Source: Legionella genomosp. 1
Lineage (GTDB): Bacteria > Pseudomonadota > Gammaproteobacteria > Legionellales > Legionellaceae
NCBI GenBank assembly: GCA_945901145.1
Contig: CAMDJY010000067.1
Location: forward strand, 1-7,584
Direction: 5' to 3'
Length of the DNA stretch: 7,584 bases
The translations under genes and the position numbers were made by a program. Within the stretch, counting starts at the first letter, position 1, and each line of letters starts with the position of its first letter. Shown in pieces: positions 1-5,975 of the stretch. Below the pieces are notes generated by a model. That model did no database searches and was not told the DNA's origin. It saw only the letters and a program-made list of their open reading frames with translations.

Positions 1-1783
1 CTTAGAAGCACGTCATATTCAATGGATTGGCTACATCCATCATGGCACGGCACGTTTTATATCCAAAGCATCTTCTTTAACCACGTCGATGTTACGCCTT
101 CGTGCGGCTTTAGCCGAGATGTTGAAAACAATGGACAATAATCCACGCATCATCGGACTGATTGAAGCACTCACATTAGGCATTGGACAAGATATCGACG
201 CTGAAACTTGGGACTTATTTAGACGCACTGGCACAACCCATCTTATGGTCATCTCTGGCGCACATATTGGTCTGATAGCAGGGCTTAGTTATGCTTTTTT
301 AAAATGGATCTGGTGTCGGTGTCACTATTTGCCACAACACATGCCCGCACAACGAATTGCGAGCTTAGGGGGAATCATCATGGCTTTTTCATACGCCCTA
401 CTCGCGGGGTTCGGAGTTCCAGCACAACGCGCATGCATTGCCTTCTCGCTGCTTTCTATCCGTTATTTTTCAAATTATCGCATCACAATTTGGCAAGCCT
501 GGCTCTATGGTTTATGTTCTGTACTAATATTTGAACCGCATGCCGTGTTACAACCCGGATTTTATTTATCTTTTATTGCCGTGGCCATTTTAATTGGAAT
601 GAATCAACGTCTTAATCTACATCCATTTAAAAAAACATTATACCTACAATTGTCTTGCTTACTTGGCCTCATGCCATTGACTTTATTTTGGTTTTCCTAT
701 GGATCGTTGAACGGATTTTTTGCAAATTTAATTGCCATCCCCTGGGTAAGTTTTATCATCATCCCGTTAGGGCTCTGTCTCACCCTGCTAGGGACTTGGG
801 TGCCGATGGGACCTATTATTTTTATAGAAAAATATGCCATTCAAGGCTTATTAACTTACCTACACTGGATCGATTCATATTCTAACTTCAATATTATCTA
901 TACCATCGATAATTTTCTTGCACTCATGAGCTTAATGCTGGCCATCAGTGTCAGTGTTTTCATCCCAATAAAACGCATCATGCCAATTTTAGTCCTCATC
1001 GCAGCCAGCAGTTTATTACCGTCGAGACAAACGCTGCCTGCGGGTGAAGTTGCCATTGATATCCTAGATGTTGGACAAGGATTAGCCATCAGTGTGCGCA
1101 CGCAGCACCATACCTTGGTTTATGATACTGGTATAAAATTTTATCAAGGCACAGATATGGGCCAAATGGTTTTGATTCCATATTTCCGAGCCCAAAAAAT
1201 TTCCAAAATTGATAAAGTCGTGATCAGTCACCCAGATTTAGACCATCGTGGTGGTTTAAAATCTTTAGGTGCCGTTTTACCTATTCATGAACTATTAGTT
1301 GATGATCCCAAGCAATATCGCTACGCACAAGCCTGTCATGAATATCCAGATTGGACATGGGATGGTATTCAATTTCACTTTTTTGCAATACCGAACACAA
1401 TCAATCATAAAAATAATCGCTCTTGTGTCTTGCGCATTGCCAATGCAGCTGGAGCAATTTTGCTCACCGGTGATATTGAACGCGCAGCGGAGCAATATCT
1501 TGTCTCAACTTATGGCTCAAAACTAACTTCCCAGGTCATGCTGGTACCCCATCATGGGAGTAAAACCTCGTCAACGCCTGAGTTTATTGAGTCCGTGTCA
1601 CCGCAATATGCCATTGCATCCTATGGATTTGATAATCGCTACCACTTCCCACATGATCAAGCCATGCAAACCTACTCAAGATACCAAATTCCGGTGTTAT
1701 CGACAGAATCTTGCGGATATATTCAAGTGAAACTACGAAACAGCCAAAAACTTGAGGTCTATTGTTCTAAATACCATAAATAA
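1..1783 (+). CDS. comEC: ComEC/Rec2 DNA internalization protein, 5'-truncated by window edge
   Basis: This is the inner-membrane channel that moves single-stranded DNA into the cytoplasm during natural transformation. The frame is open from base 2 to the TAA at 1781-1783 (593 codons), so the ATG at 89 is internal and the true start lies upstream. The competence domain is seen from about 146: the family block RRTGT-HL-ISG-HIGL lies at about 224-274, followed by many hydrophobic membrane segments to about 1020. A C-terminal metallo-beta-lactamase-like domain starts near 1040 (DILDVGQG). It has the metal-site motif SHPDLDH at 1226-1246, followed by Arg-Gly-Gly, and a later PHHGS motif at 1547-1561. 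Full-length ComEC proteins are typically 700 or more residues, so roughly the N-terminal 100-200 are missing. The reading frame is intact to a natural-looking end, which suggests a functional gene. Identification is from motifs and is firm. Confidence 0.95.
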   Translation, partial: LEARHIQWIGYIHHGTARFISKASSLTTSMLRLRAALAEMLKTMDNNPRIIGLIEALTLGIGQDIDAETWDLFRRTGTTHLMVISGAHIGLIAGLSYAFLKWIWCRCHYLPQHMPAQRIASLGGIIMAFSYALLAGFGVPAQRACIAFSLLSIRYFSNYRITIWQAWLYGLCSVLIFEPHAVLQPGFYLSFIAVAILIGMNQRLNLHPFKKTLYLQLSCLLGLMPLTLFWFSYGSLNGFFANLIAIPWVSFIIIPLGLCLTLLGTWVPMGPIIFIEKYAIQGLLTYLHWIDSYSNFNIIYTIDNFLALMSLMLAISVSVFIPIKRIMPILVLIAASSLLPSRQTLPAGEVAIDILDVGQGLAISVRTQHHTLVYDTGIKFYQGTDMGQMVLIPYFRAQKISKIDKVVISHPDLDHRGGLKSLGAVLPIHELLVDDPKQYRYAQACHEYPDWTWDGIQFHFFAIPNTINHKNNRSCVLRIANAAGAILLTGDIERAAEQYLVSTYGSKLTSQVMLVPHHGSKTSSTPEFIESVSPQYAIASYGFDNRYHFPHDQAMQTYSRYQIPVLSTESCGYIQVKLRNSQKLEVYCSKYHK

Positions 1784-1856
1784 ATAAAAAATGTAGAAGT
1801 TTAGAAGACTTAGGATTGCCCAGTTGCTCCACTGGGTGATTCGTTATCTCGCTCAT
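1767..1856 (-). pseudogene. Truncated start of an unidentified mobile-element gene (29 codons)
   Basis: On the minus strand an ATG at 1856-1854 follows a strong ribosome binding site and reads MSEITNHPVEQLGNPKSSKL before running into sequence shared with the comEC end and stopping at 1769-1767. It overlaps the last 17 bp of comEC, so only the first 20 or so codons are likely original. Its start overlaps by one base the stop of the excisionase-like reading frame (TAATG), the arrangement of translationally coupled genes. I infer that it was the next gene of an integrative element and was cut off when the element decayed. Its product cannot be identified from this stub. Confidence 0.45.
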
Positions 1857-1881
1857 TATATTTGTCCTCCTTGGCAATCCT
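1812..1881. repeat. Inverted repeat enclosing a ribosome binding site and start codon
   Basis: AGGATTGCC at 1812-1820 and its exact complement GGCAATCCT at 1873-1881 form a 9-bp stem. A second inverted repeat, CCCAGT at 1819-1824 with ACTGGG at 1831-1836, lies inside the left arm and shares two bases with it, so the two stems would compete slightly. In minus-strand RNA the long stem would enclose the AAGGAGG site and the ATG of the truncated gene. It may be a translational control structure, a recombinase-related site or coincidence. It has no T-run and is not a typical terminator. Confidence 0.4.
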
Positions 1882-2013
1882 TTAACCATTGGAAGAATTT
1901 TTCTTCATCAATTAAAACTCTACGACCATTGCGCAGAACCACACACCAAATTTTTTTAACCCATTAGAGTCAGCATAAAAAATCCGTTCTCTAATACCCC
2001 CCTCAGTAAACAA
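1856..2013 (-). pseudogene. Frameshifted remnant of a small excisionase/AlpA-like DNA-binding protein
   Basis: Reading the minus strand from about 2013, one frame gives LFTEGGIRERIFYADSNGLK and then KFG, near 1945. After a one-base frame change around 1940-1948 a second frame continues VVLRNGRRVLIDEEKFFQWL to a TAA at 1858-1856. Joined, these resemble small helix-turn-helix proteins encoded next to tyrosine integrases in proteobacterial islands: an FTEGGlR start block, then NGL, then a basic R-R-VLIDE wing and a final F-WL helix. This is family recognition from memory. The N-terminal portion before FTEGG is missing, where the sequence runs directly into the integrase fragment. The frameshift and lost start make it nonfunctional. 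The stop overlaps the next start (TAATG). Confidence 0.6.
1866..1872 (-). promoter_or_regulatory. Strong Shine-Dalgarno site (AAGGAGG)
   Basis: The minus strand carries a full AAGGAGG nine bases before the ATG at 1856-1854. It overlaps the last codons of the excisionase-like frame. It supports that start as a once-real gene start despite the very short remaining reading frame. Confidence 0.6.
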
Positions 2014-2203
2014 CAGTCGATGGAGAACGTTTTGTATTGCGTTTTGTATTGCGTTTTGTAATGCCTGAAGATAGATAATCACGTTTCTCAGCAATTATTG
2101 AAGGCGAAATATCTGCAAGACTGAACGAACCAAGCTCTTCTTTCCACCAGGTGAGATGTAGCAACGTATTTTTGCTATTTTTAGGTTTGGTGGGCAATAA
2201 ATC
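2012..2203 (-). pseudogene. Internal fragment of a phage/island tyrosine integrase
   Basis: The minus strand encodes LLPTKPKNSK, then LTWWKEELGSFSLADISPS, then IIAEKRDYL and finally KRSPSTV. This matches the core-binding (SAM-like) domain of tyrosine recombinases, which typically reads PsKP...WWk-LG-..L-dItp..Ia..Rd.L....-spaTv. The usual N-terminal arm-binding region before it and the whole catalytic domain after it (Arg...HxxR...Tyr) are absent. The upstream side abuts the stop codon of the Bro-N gene at 2204-2202. The downstream side runs into the excisionase-like fragment in another frame, with the TGA at 2005-2003 ending the open frame. It contains three tandem copies of a 12-bp unit. 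It cannot encode an active recombinase and is a remnant. Confidence 0.7.
2028..2063. repeat. Three tandem copies of a 12-bp unit inside the integrase remnant
   Basis: CGTTTTGTATTG occurs at 2028-2039 and 2040-2051, and a third copy with one change (CGTTTTGTAATG) at 2052-2063. The unit keeps reading frame and encodes a repeated Asn-Thr-Lys-Arg tetrapeptide on the minus strand, near the end of the core-binding domain. Related integrases usually have a single short basic stretch before the spaTv motif, so the extra copies look like slippage expansion. Confidence 0.85.
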
Positions 2204-3056
2204 ATTTCTCTTGATCCTCAGCCAATAAAAGTGTGTCATCGTTTTCTAGTTGTAAATAATTCTCACGAGTAATCACAGCACGACCCAATTCTTTTTCAGT
2301 TTCTATGCGCGCATTACCAGCTACATTGCCACCTCGTTGCGCGACTTTCTTATTAGCAAGCATGCCTTCAGGCTGTTCTTTTTTAGAAAGTTCGGTTGTT
2401 ACCTGCTCTCCAAGCATCGTAAAAATTAACTCCAAGTCTGTCATATGATCGCGTAAATTCACCTTGGATTTTTTAGGCAAATTTTTATGCTGCTTATATT
2501 CAGTTGGGGTCATGCCAAAAGTGGCTTTAGAAATTTCAGCAGTTAAAATGGCATAGTCTTTCTGCTTATCGATACCACGTTCTTTCCATTCATCAGTTAA
2601 ATTTTGGCGAATCGCTATACCACGCAAACGTTTGTCTATCCATTCTTTAGGATAGCCTTTTTGCTCATATAACTGCTTCATTCGCTCTTGTGCAAGCTCT
2701 GGGTTTTCAATTTCTTGTACACGCTCATAACCTATTTTAGCCAACCAACGCTTAAAAGGTTCGGCTTTGGGGGACGGAATTGATTGAATTAAGCGAAACA
2801 TGCCTTCAGTATCAGCGCAATCAGTAGTATATTTTTTGCCATCCGTAGCCAACAATTTCAGTCCGTGACAATTTGTCACGACCTCACTTCCTTCCTTAAT
2901 TAGACGTTGTTTTAATTTTCGCCAATAAGCGCCGGAGTCTGCGCTATCGCTTAATACTGCGCAAACATCAACAACACTAAACCACCATGCATTTTGATAC
3001 CATGTGCGACGAATAGTTTTTTCTTTAAATACGACAATGGCATCTTCTTGATTCAT
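2202..3056 (-). CDS. Bro-N family phage antirepressor / DinD-like protein
   Basis: The product is 284 aa. Residues about 5-105 look like a Bro-N domain, the putative DNA-binding module of phage antirepressors: an early WW-FSVVDV segment, a Y-WRKLKQRL block, then CADTEGMFRLIQSIPSPKAE and FKRWLA. Residues about 200-270 resemble the C-terminal half of E. coli DinD, a DNA-damage-inducible protein: DHM--LEL-F-MLGE, a K-A-GGNVAGNAR stretch, and ELGR-V-T-ENYLQLE. The family is typically phage- or island-borne; the exact role here is unknown. The open frame extends to an ATG at 3119, but the ATG at 3056 (MNQEDAIVVF) begins where homology should and is chosen; only a weak AGAG lies upstream of it. No stop or frameshift is seen. 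The stop directly abuts the integrase fragment. It is probably a surviving gene of the decayed element. No LexA box was recognised upstream. Confidence 0.8.
   Translation of the reverse strand: MNQEDAIVVFKEKTIRRTWYQNAWWFSVVDVCAVLSDSADSGAYWRKLKQRLIKEGSEVVTNCHGLKLLATDGKKYTTDCADTEGMFRLIQSIPSPKAEPFKRWLAKIGYERVQEIENPELAQERMKQLYEQKGYPKEWIDKRLRGIAIRQNLTDEWKERGIDKQKDYAILTAEISKATFGMTPTEYKQHKNLPKKSKVNLRDHMTDLELIFTMLGEQVTTELSKKEQPEGMLANKKVAQRGGNVAGNARIETEKELGRAVITRENYLQLENDDTLLLAEDQEK
2864..2880. repeat. Perfect 17-bp palindrome inside the Bro-N gene
   Basis: CGTGACAA at 2864-2871, one central base at 2872, and the complement TTGTCACG at 2873-2880 make a perfect inverted repeat with 8-bp arms. Symmetry of this size and spacing is operator-like. 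However, it lies inside the coding region at about codons 59-64 of the Bro-N gene, so a regulatory role is only a possibility. Confidence 0.55.
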
Positions 3057-3156
3057 GATATTTATCTCTAGTGGAGAAATAAAAAACCTGCGCGATTTAA
3101 GCATATTGACCAAAATCATAGAGGCTTGGCGGGTATAGGGACGTTACCTAATATTT

Positions 3157-4119
3157 TTACATACACGCGTCAACACACGGCTCTAATTTTTTTAATCCAA
3201 GCTTCTCAAATAAAGCATTATCTTCCTCAGGAATTGGATTGCGAGCGGTTAATAATTTTTCACCGTAAAATATAGAGTTCGCACCAGCCAGAAAGCACAA
3301 AGCTTGAAATTCGTCAGACATTTGCTCACGGCCCGCAGATAAGCGTACATAACTTTTCGGCATTAATATCCGCGCCAAAGCAATCACCCGGACAAACTCA
3401 AACGTATCAACGTTTTTTTGACCTTGTAAAGGTGTCCCTGGAATTTTAATTAATTTATTAATTGGCACGGACTCAGGCGGCTCATTTAAATTGGCTAAGA
3501 CTACCAACATGCCAATGCGATCTTCACGGGTTTCGCCCAAACCTAAGATCCCGCCGCTACACACTTTTACCCCAGAGGCGCGGACTTTATCCAACGTGTG
3601 CAACCGATCCTGGAATGTTCTTGTTGTGATCACCTGTTCATAAAATTCTGGCGAGGTATCGATATTATGATTATAAAAATCAAGACCCGCCTCTTTCAGT
3701 CGCGTCGCCTGACCATCTTTTAATAAGCCTAGAGTCACACAAGTTTCTAAACCCAATTTTTTGACTTCAGACACCATATCACAAACTAACTCTAAATCTT
3801 TATCTCGCGGACCACGCCAAGCCGCCCCCATACAAAAGCGCGTACTACCGGCGGCTTTGGCCCTGACAGCAGCATCAATCACGTCATTCAGCTCCATGAG
3901 TGGCTCTTTCTGCAGACCTGTTTTATAATGGGCTGATTGAGGGCAGTATGAACAATCTTCCGGACACAAACCGGTTTTAATATTAAGTAATGTACTGGTT
4001 TGTATCGTATTTGGATCAAAATGTTGCCGATGAATCGATTGAGCATGAAAAATAAGTTCATTAAACGGCAAGTTATGTAACGCTTCTGCTTCTTGAAACG
4101 TCCATGCTTTTTTTGTCAT
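3157..4119 (-). CDS. bioB: Biotin synthase (radical SAM)
   Basis: BioB inserts sulfur into dethiobiotin, the last step of biotin synthesis, in the cytoplasm. The product is 320 aa, slightly shorter than E. coli BioB. The radical-SAM cluster motif CPEDCSYC gives C52, C56 and C59. The [2Fe-2S] ligands are visible as C96 ([12 protein letters not shown]), C127 (ETCVTLG), C187 (VKVCSGG) and R259 (YVRLSAGRE). The block [12 protein letters not shown] and the end [12 protein letters not shown] are also typical. The open frame extends upstream to an ATG at 4176 inside bioF, but the ATG at 4119 has an AAGG site at 4127-4130 (seven-base spacing) and starts with the expected W-F-EA--L region, so it is chosen. 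It is divergent from bioF with 33 bp between starts. All key residues are present, so it should be active. Confidence 0.98.
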   Translation of the reverse strand: MTKKAWTFQEAEALHNLPFNELIFHAQSIHRQHFDPNTIQTSTLLNIKTGLCPEDCSYCPQSAHYKTGLQKEPLMELNDVIDAAVRAKAAGSTRFCMGAAWRGPRDKDLELVCDMVSEVKKLGLETCVTLGLLKDGQATRLKEAGLDFYNHNIDTSPEFYEQVITTRTFQDRLHTLDKVRASGVKVCSGGILGLGETREDRIGMLVVLANLNEPPESVPINKLIKIPGTPLQGQKNVDTFEFVRVIALARILMPKSYVRLSAGREQMSDEFQALCFLAGANSIFYGEKLLTARNPIPEEDNALFEKLGLKKLEPCVDACM

Positions 4120-4123
4120 AAAT
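4093..4123 (+). promoter_or_regulatory. Candidate promoter for bioF-bioH
   Basis: TTGAAA at 4093-4098 and CATAAA at 4117-4122 are separated by 18 bases and could serve as -35 and -10 boxes, giving a leader of about 20-25 bases before the bioF ATG at 4153. The -10 matches only four of six consensus positions. The boxes lie within the first codons of bioB. No convincing promoter for bioB was found on the other strand, and no BirA-type operator (TTGTAAACC with its mirror) was recognised. Confidence 0.25.
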
Positions 4124-4152
4124 GTACCTTTTAAAATCTTTACAGGATAACT

Positions 4153-5292
4153 ATGCTTGAACAATACCAACAGCACTGTTTAAAGCTCGAGAGTACAGGA
4201 ATTTATCGTCAATTGCCAGATCACGACCCGGTACTTCTTGACAAAACACTCGATTTTTCAAGCAATGATTATTTGGCACTCAGCCAACATCCATGCGTTC
4301 TGCAAGCAGCATTAGACTTTGGCAAGCGCTATGGAACAGGAGCGACAGGCTCACGCCTACTCTCTGGCAATCACCCTATTTTTACAGCATTAGAAGCACG
4401 CATTGCAAAAGATAAACACACTCAAGCTGCACTGATTTTTAATTCAGGATTTCAAGCTAATCTGACTGTACTCTCCAGCTTATTAGATGCGCGCGTCTTG
4501 AAACAAAAACCTATTGTATTTTTTGATAGGTTAAACCATGCCAGTTTATATCAAGCTGTGTTTTTAAGTCAGGCAGAATTAGTACGTTATCAGCATTTAA
4601 ATTACGACGATTTATCCAAACGCTTAAAGCAATATCAACTGATTCAACGTCCTAAATTTATTGTTACAGAAACCATTTTTGGCATGGATGGCGATATTGT
4701 ATCACTAGATACAATCCTGCATTTAGCGCGTGAACATAGTGCCTTTGTTTATTTAGATGAAGCCCATGCCCTCGGCATCATCGGCAAACATGGTTATGGC
4801 TTATCAACAACAATCACGCATGATATCCCGATGGTAGCATTAGGCACACTCAGCAAAGGGATTGGATGCTCAGGGGCGTATATCGCTTGTGATCAAACCA
4901 TCAAAGATTACATCATCAATCAAGCCGGCGGTTTTATGTTTTCCACCGCCCCCTCGCCCATGGTGATTGGTGCAGCATTAAAAGCCTGGGAATTGATTGC
5001 TACGTTTGATCATGAAAGACATCAATTATTTGAATTAGCACATCAACTCCGGGAAAGACTCCAATCCTCAGGCTTTCATAATGGCTCATCTCTTTCGCAT
5101 ATCATTCCCATAATCATTGGACAACATGAAAAACTCTATAGTCTTAATCAAAAACTTATAGACAGAGGGATTCGTGTCTCTCTGATTAGGCGCCCCACCG
5201 TCCCACCTGGTGGTGAAAGGCTTCGCATTGCTCTAAATATCCATCATACCCCTGAGAGCGTGAATTATTTAATAAAAACACTCAATTCATGA
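4153..5292 (+). CDS. bioF: 8-amino-7-oxononanoate synthase
   Basis: BioF is a PLP enzyme that condenses L-alanine with pimeloyl-ACP (or -CoA) to make 8-amino-7-oxononanoate, the first ring-assembly step of biotin synthesis. The product is 379 aa, normal for the family. It shows the substrate-site start [11 protein letters not shown] (34-44), [13 protein letters not shown] (61-73), H129 in the DRLNHAS motif (stacks on PLP), LDEAHALG (201-208; D202 and H205 contact PLP) and the PLP lysine K235 in GTLSKGIG. The C-terminal [12 protein letters not shown] block is present. One variation is TIFGMDGD at 174-181, where E. coli has Ser instead of Gly; I do not consider it inactivating. The ATG has AGGA five bases upstream. 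It is divergent from bioB and overlaps the next gene by four bases (ATGA), so the pair is probably co-translated. Confidence 0.97.
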   Translation: MLEQYQQHCLKLESTGIYRQLPDHDPVLLDKTLDFSSNDYLALSQHPCVLQAALDFGKRYGTGATGSRLLSGNHPIFTALEARIAKDKHTQAALIFNSGFQANLTVLSSLLDARVLKQKPIVFFDRLNHASLYQAVFLSQAELVRYQHLNYDDLSKRLKQYQLIQRPKFIVTETIFGMDGDIVSLDTILHLAREHSAFVYLDEAHALGIIGKHGYGLSTTITHDIPMVALGTLSKGIGCSGAYIACDQTIKDYIINQAGGFMFSTAPSPMVIGAALKAWELIATFDHERHQLFELAHQLRERLQSSGFHNGSSLSHIIPIIIGQHEKLYSLNQKLIDRGIRVSLIRRPTVPPGGERLRIALNIHHTPESVNYLIKTLNS

Positions 5293-5975
5293 AAAAAATT
5301 TGCTTTATTTTCTGTCACGGCTTTGGCTTTGATTCTTCTTTTTGGCAACCGCTTATCCCCTGGTTTTCTGGACAAGAGCTGGTTTTTTGGGATTTAGGTT
5401 ATTTTGCAGACGAATCATTGCCAATCATTGATACAGAAAGCTTTGATTATATCGGGATTGGTCATTCTCTCGGATTTATGAAATTATTATCGTTAAAGAT
5501 TCCATTTCAAGCACTCATTGGGTTAAATGGATTTATTAATTTTTTAGGCTTTGAAACGACACTGCGTCAACAAAGAACTCGAGAATGGATAAGTTTAAAA
5601 AAGCATTTTCAACGCAATCCAAACGCAACATTAACCCAATTCTATCAACGTGTGGGGGTAACAGTTGATTTACATACTAAAAGTAAGATCAATCATGAAA
5701 AATTAATGCAAGATTTCGCGTTCTTGGCGACAACAGAAAAGTTGGGTTTAGATTACCCAGTTCTCTTATTATCTTCAGCAGAAGATAGCATCGTCCCTAA
5801 AAAAATTATTGAAGATAATTTTTTAAATCAATCATCGATCATGCTTGAGACAATTGGACAACAACAAACACAAACGCCAGTACCGCATGGACTAGGTTAT
5901 TTACACTCAGATTGGGTTTTTCAACGCATACAACACCATTTACTCCGTGCGGGACGAACATCTAACCACTTGTAA
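5289..5975 (+). CDS. bioH: BioH-like alpha/beta hydrolase, probable pimeloyl-ACP methyl ester esterase
   Basis: BioH-type esterases remove the methyl group from pimeloyl-ACP methyl ester, releasing the precursor that BioF uses. This 228-aa product has the oxyanion-loop start CHGFGFDSSFW (9-19), the nucleophile elbow GHSLG with S60, an acid at D166 (SSAEDSIVP) and H200 in PHGLGYLHSDW. The last block aligns with the HAPF-SHP block of BioH. It has no signal peptide, so it is cytoplasmic. It is about 25-30 residues shorter than E. coli BioH. The lid region, about 90-150, is helical and divergent. Its start overlaps the bioF stop (ATGA), which is the main support for a biotin role. Other bio esterases such as BioG, BioJ, BioK or BioV remain possible; the Trp-Ser-Met-Gly elbow of BioG is absent. 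Its last 14 bp overlap the 3' end of the convergent gspE. Confidence 0.78.
   Translation: MKKICFIFCHGFGFDSSFWQPLIPWFSGQELVFWDLGYFADESLPIIDTESFDYIGIGHSLGFMKLLSLKIPFQALIGLNGFINFLGFETTLRQQRTREWISLKKHFQRNPNATLTQFYQRVGVTVDLHTKSKINHEKLMQDFAFLATTEKLGLDYPVLLLSSAEDSIVPKKIIEDNFLNQSSIMLETIGQQQTQTPVPHGLGYLHSDWVFQRIQHHLLRAGRTSNHL

Noticed and set aside
304..1526. Several 66-76 codon reading frames within comEC on both strands.
   Set aside because: All lie in other frames of an intact conserved gene and show no family features.
2204..2239. The first 13 codons of the open frame that contains the integrase fragment.
   Set aside because: They read through the end of the Bro-N gene in another frame; integrase-like sequence begins only after the Bro-N stop.
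1782..3086. AAATAAAAAA occurs at both 1782-1791 and 3077-3086, flanking the accessory patch like possible attachment-site repeats.
   Set aside because: The ten bases are low-complexity A-rich sequence expected by chance in an AT-rich genome, and no tRNA or longer identity supports an att site.
3057..3119. Upstream in-frame ATGs that would extend the Bro-N protein by up to 21 residues.
   Set aside because: The extension does not resemble the family N-terminus and homology should begin at the ATG at 3056; no good ribosome binding site precedes the earlier ATGs.
3120..3156. Possible weak hairpin after bioB as a terminator.
   Set aside because: The complementarity is only about four bases, with no adequate T-run in the right direction.
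4120..4176. In-frame upstream ATG extending BioB by 19 residues into bioF.
   Set aside because: The ATG at 4119 has a well-spaced ribosome binding site and gives the normal family length; the extension is unlike BioB.
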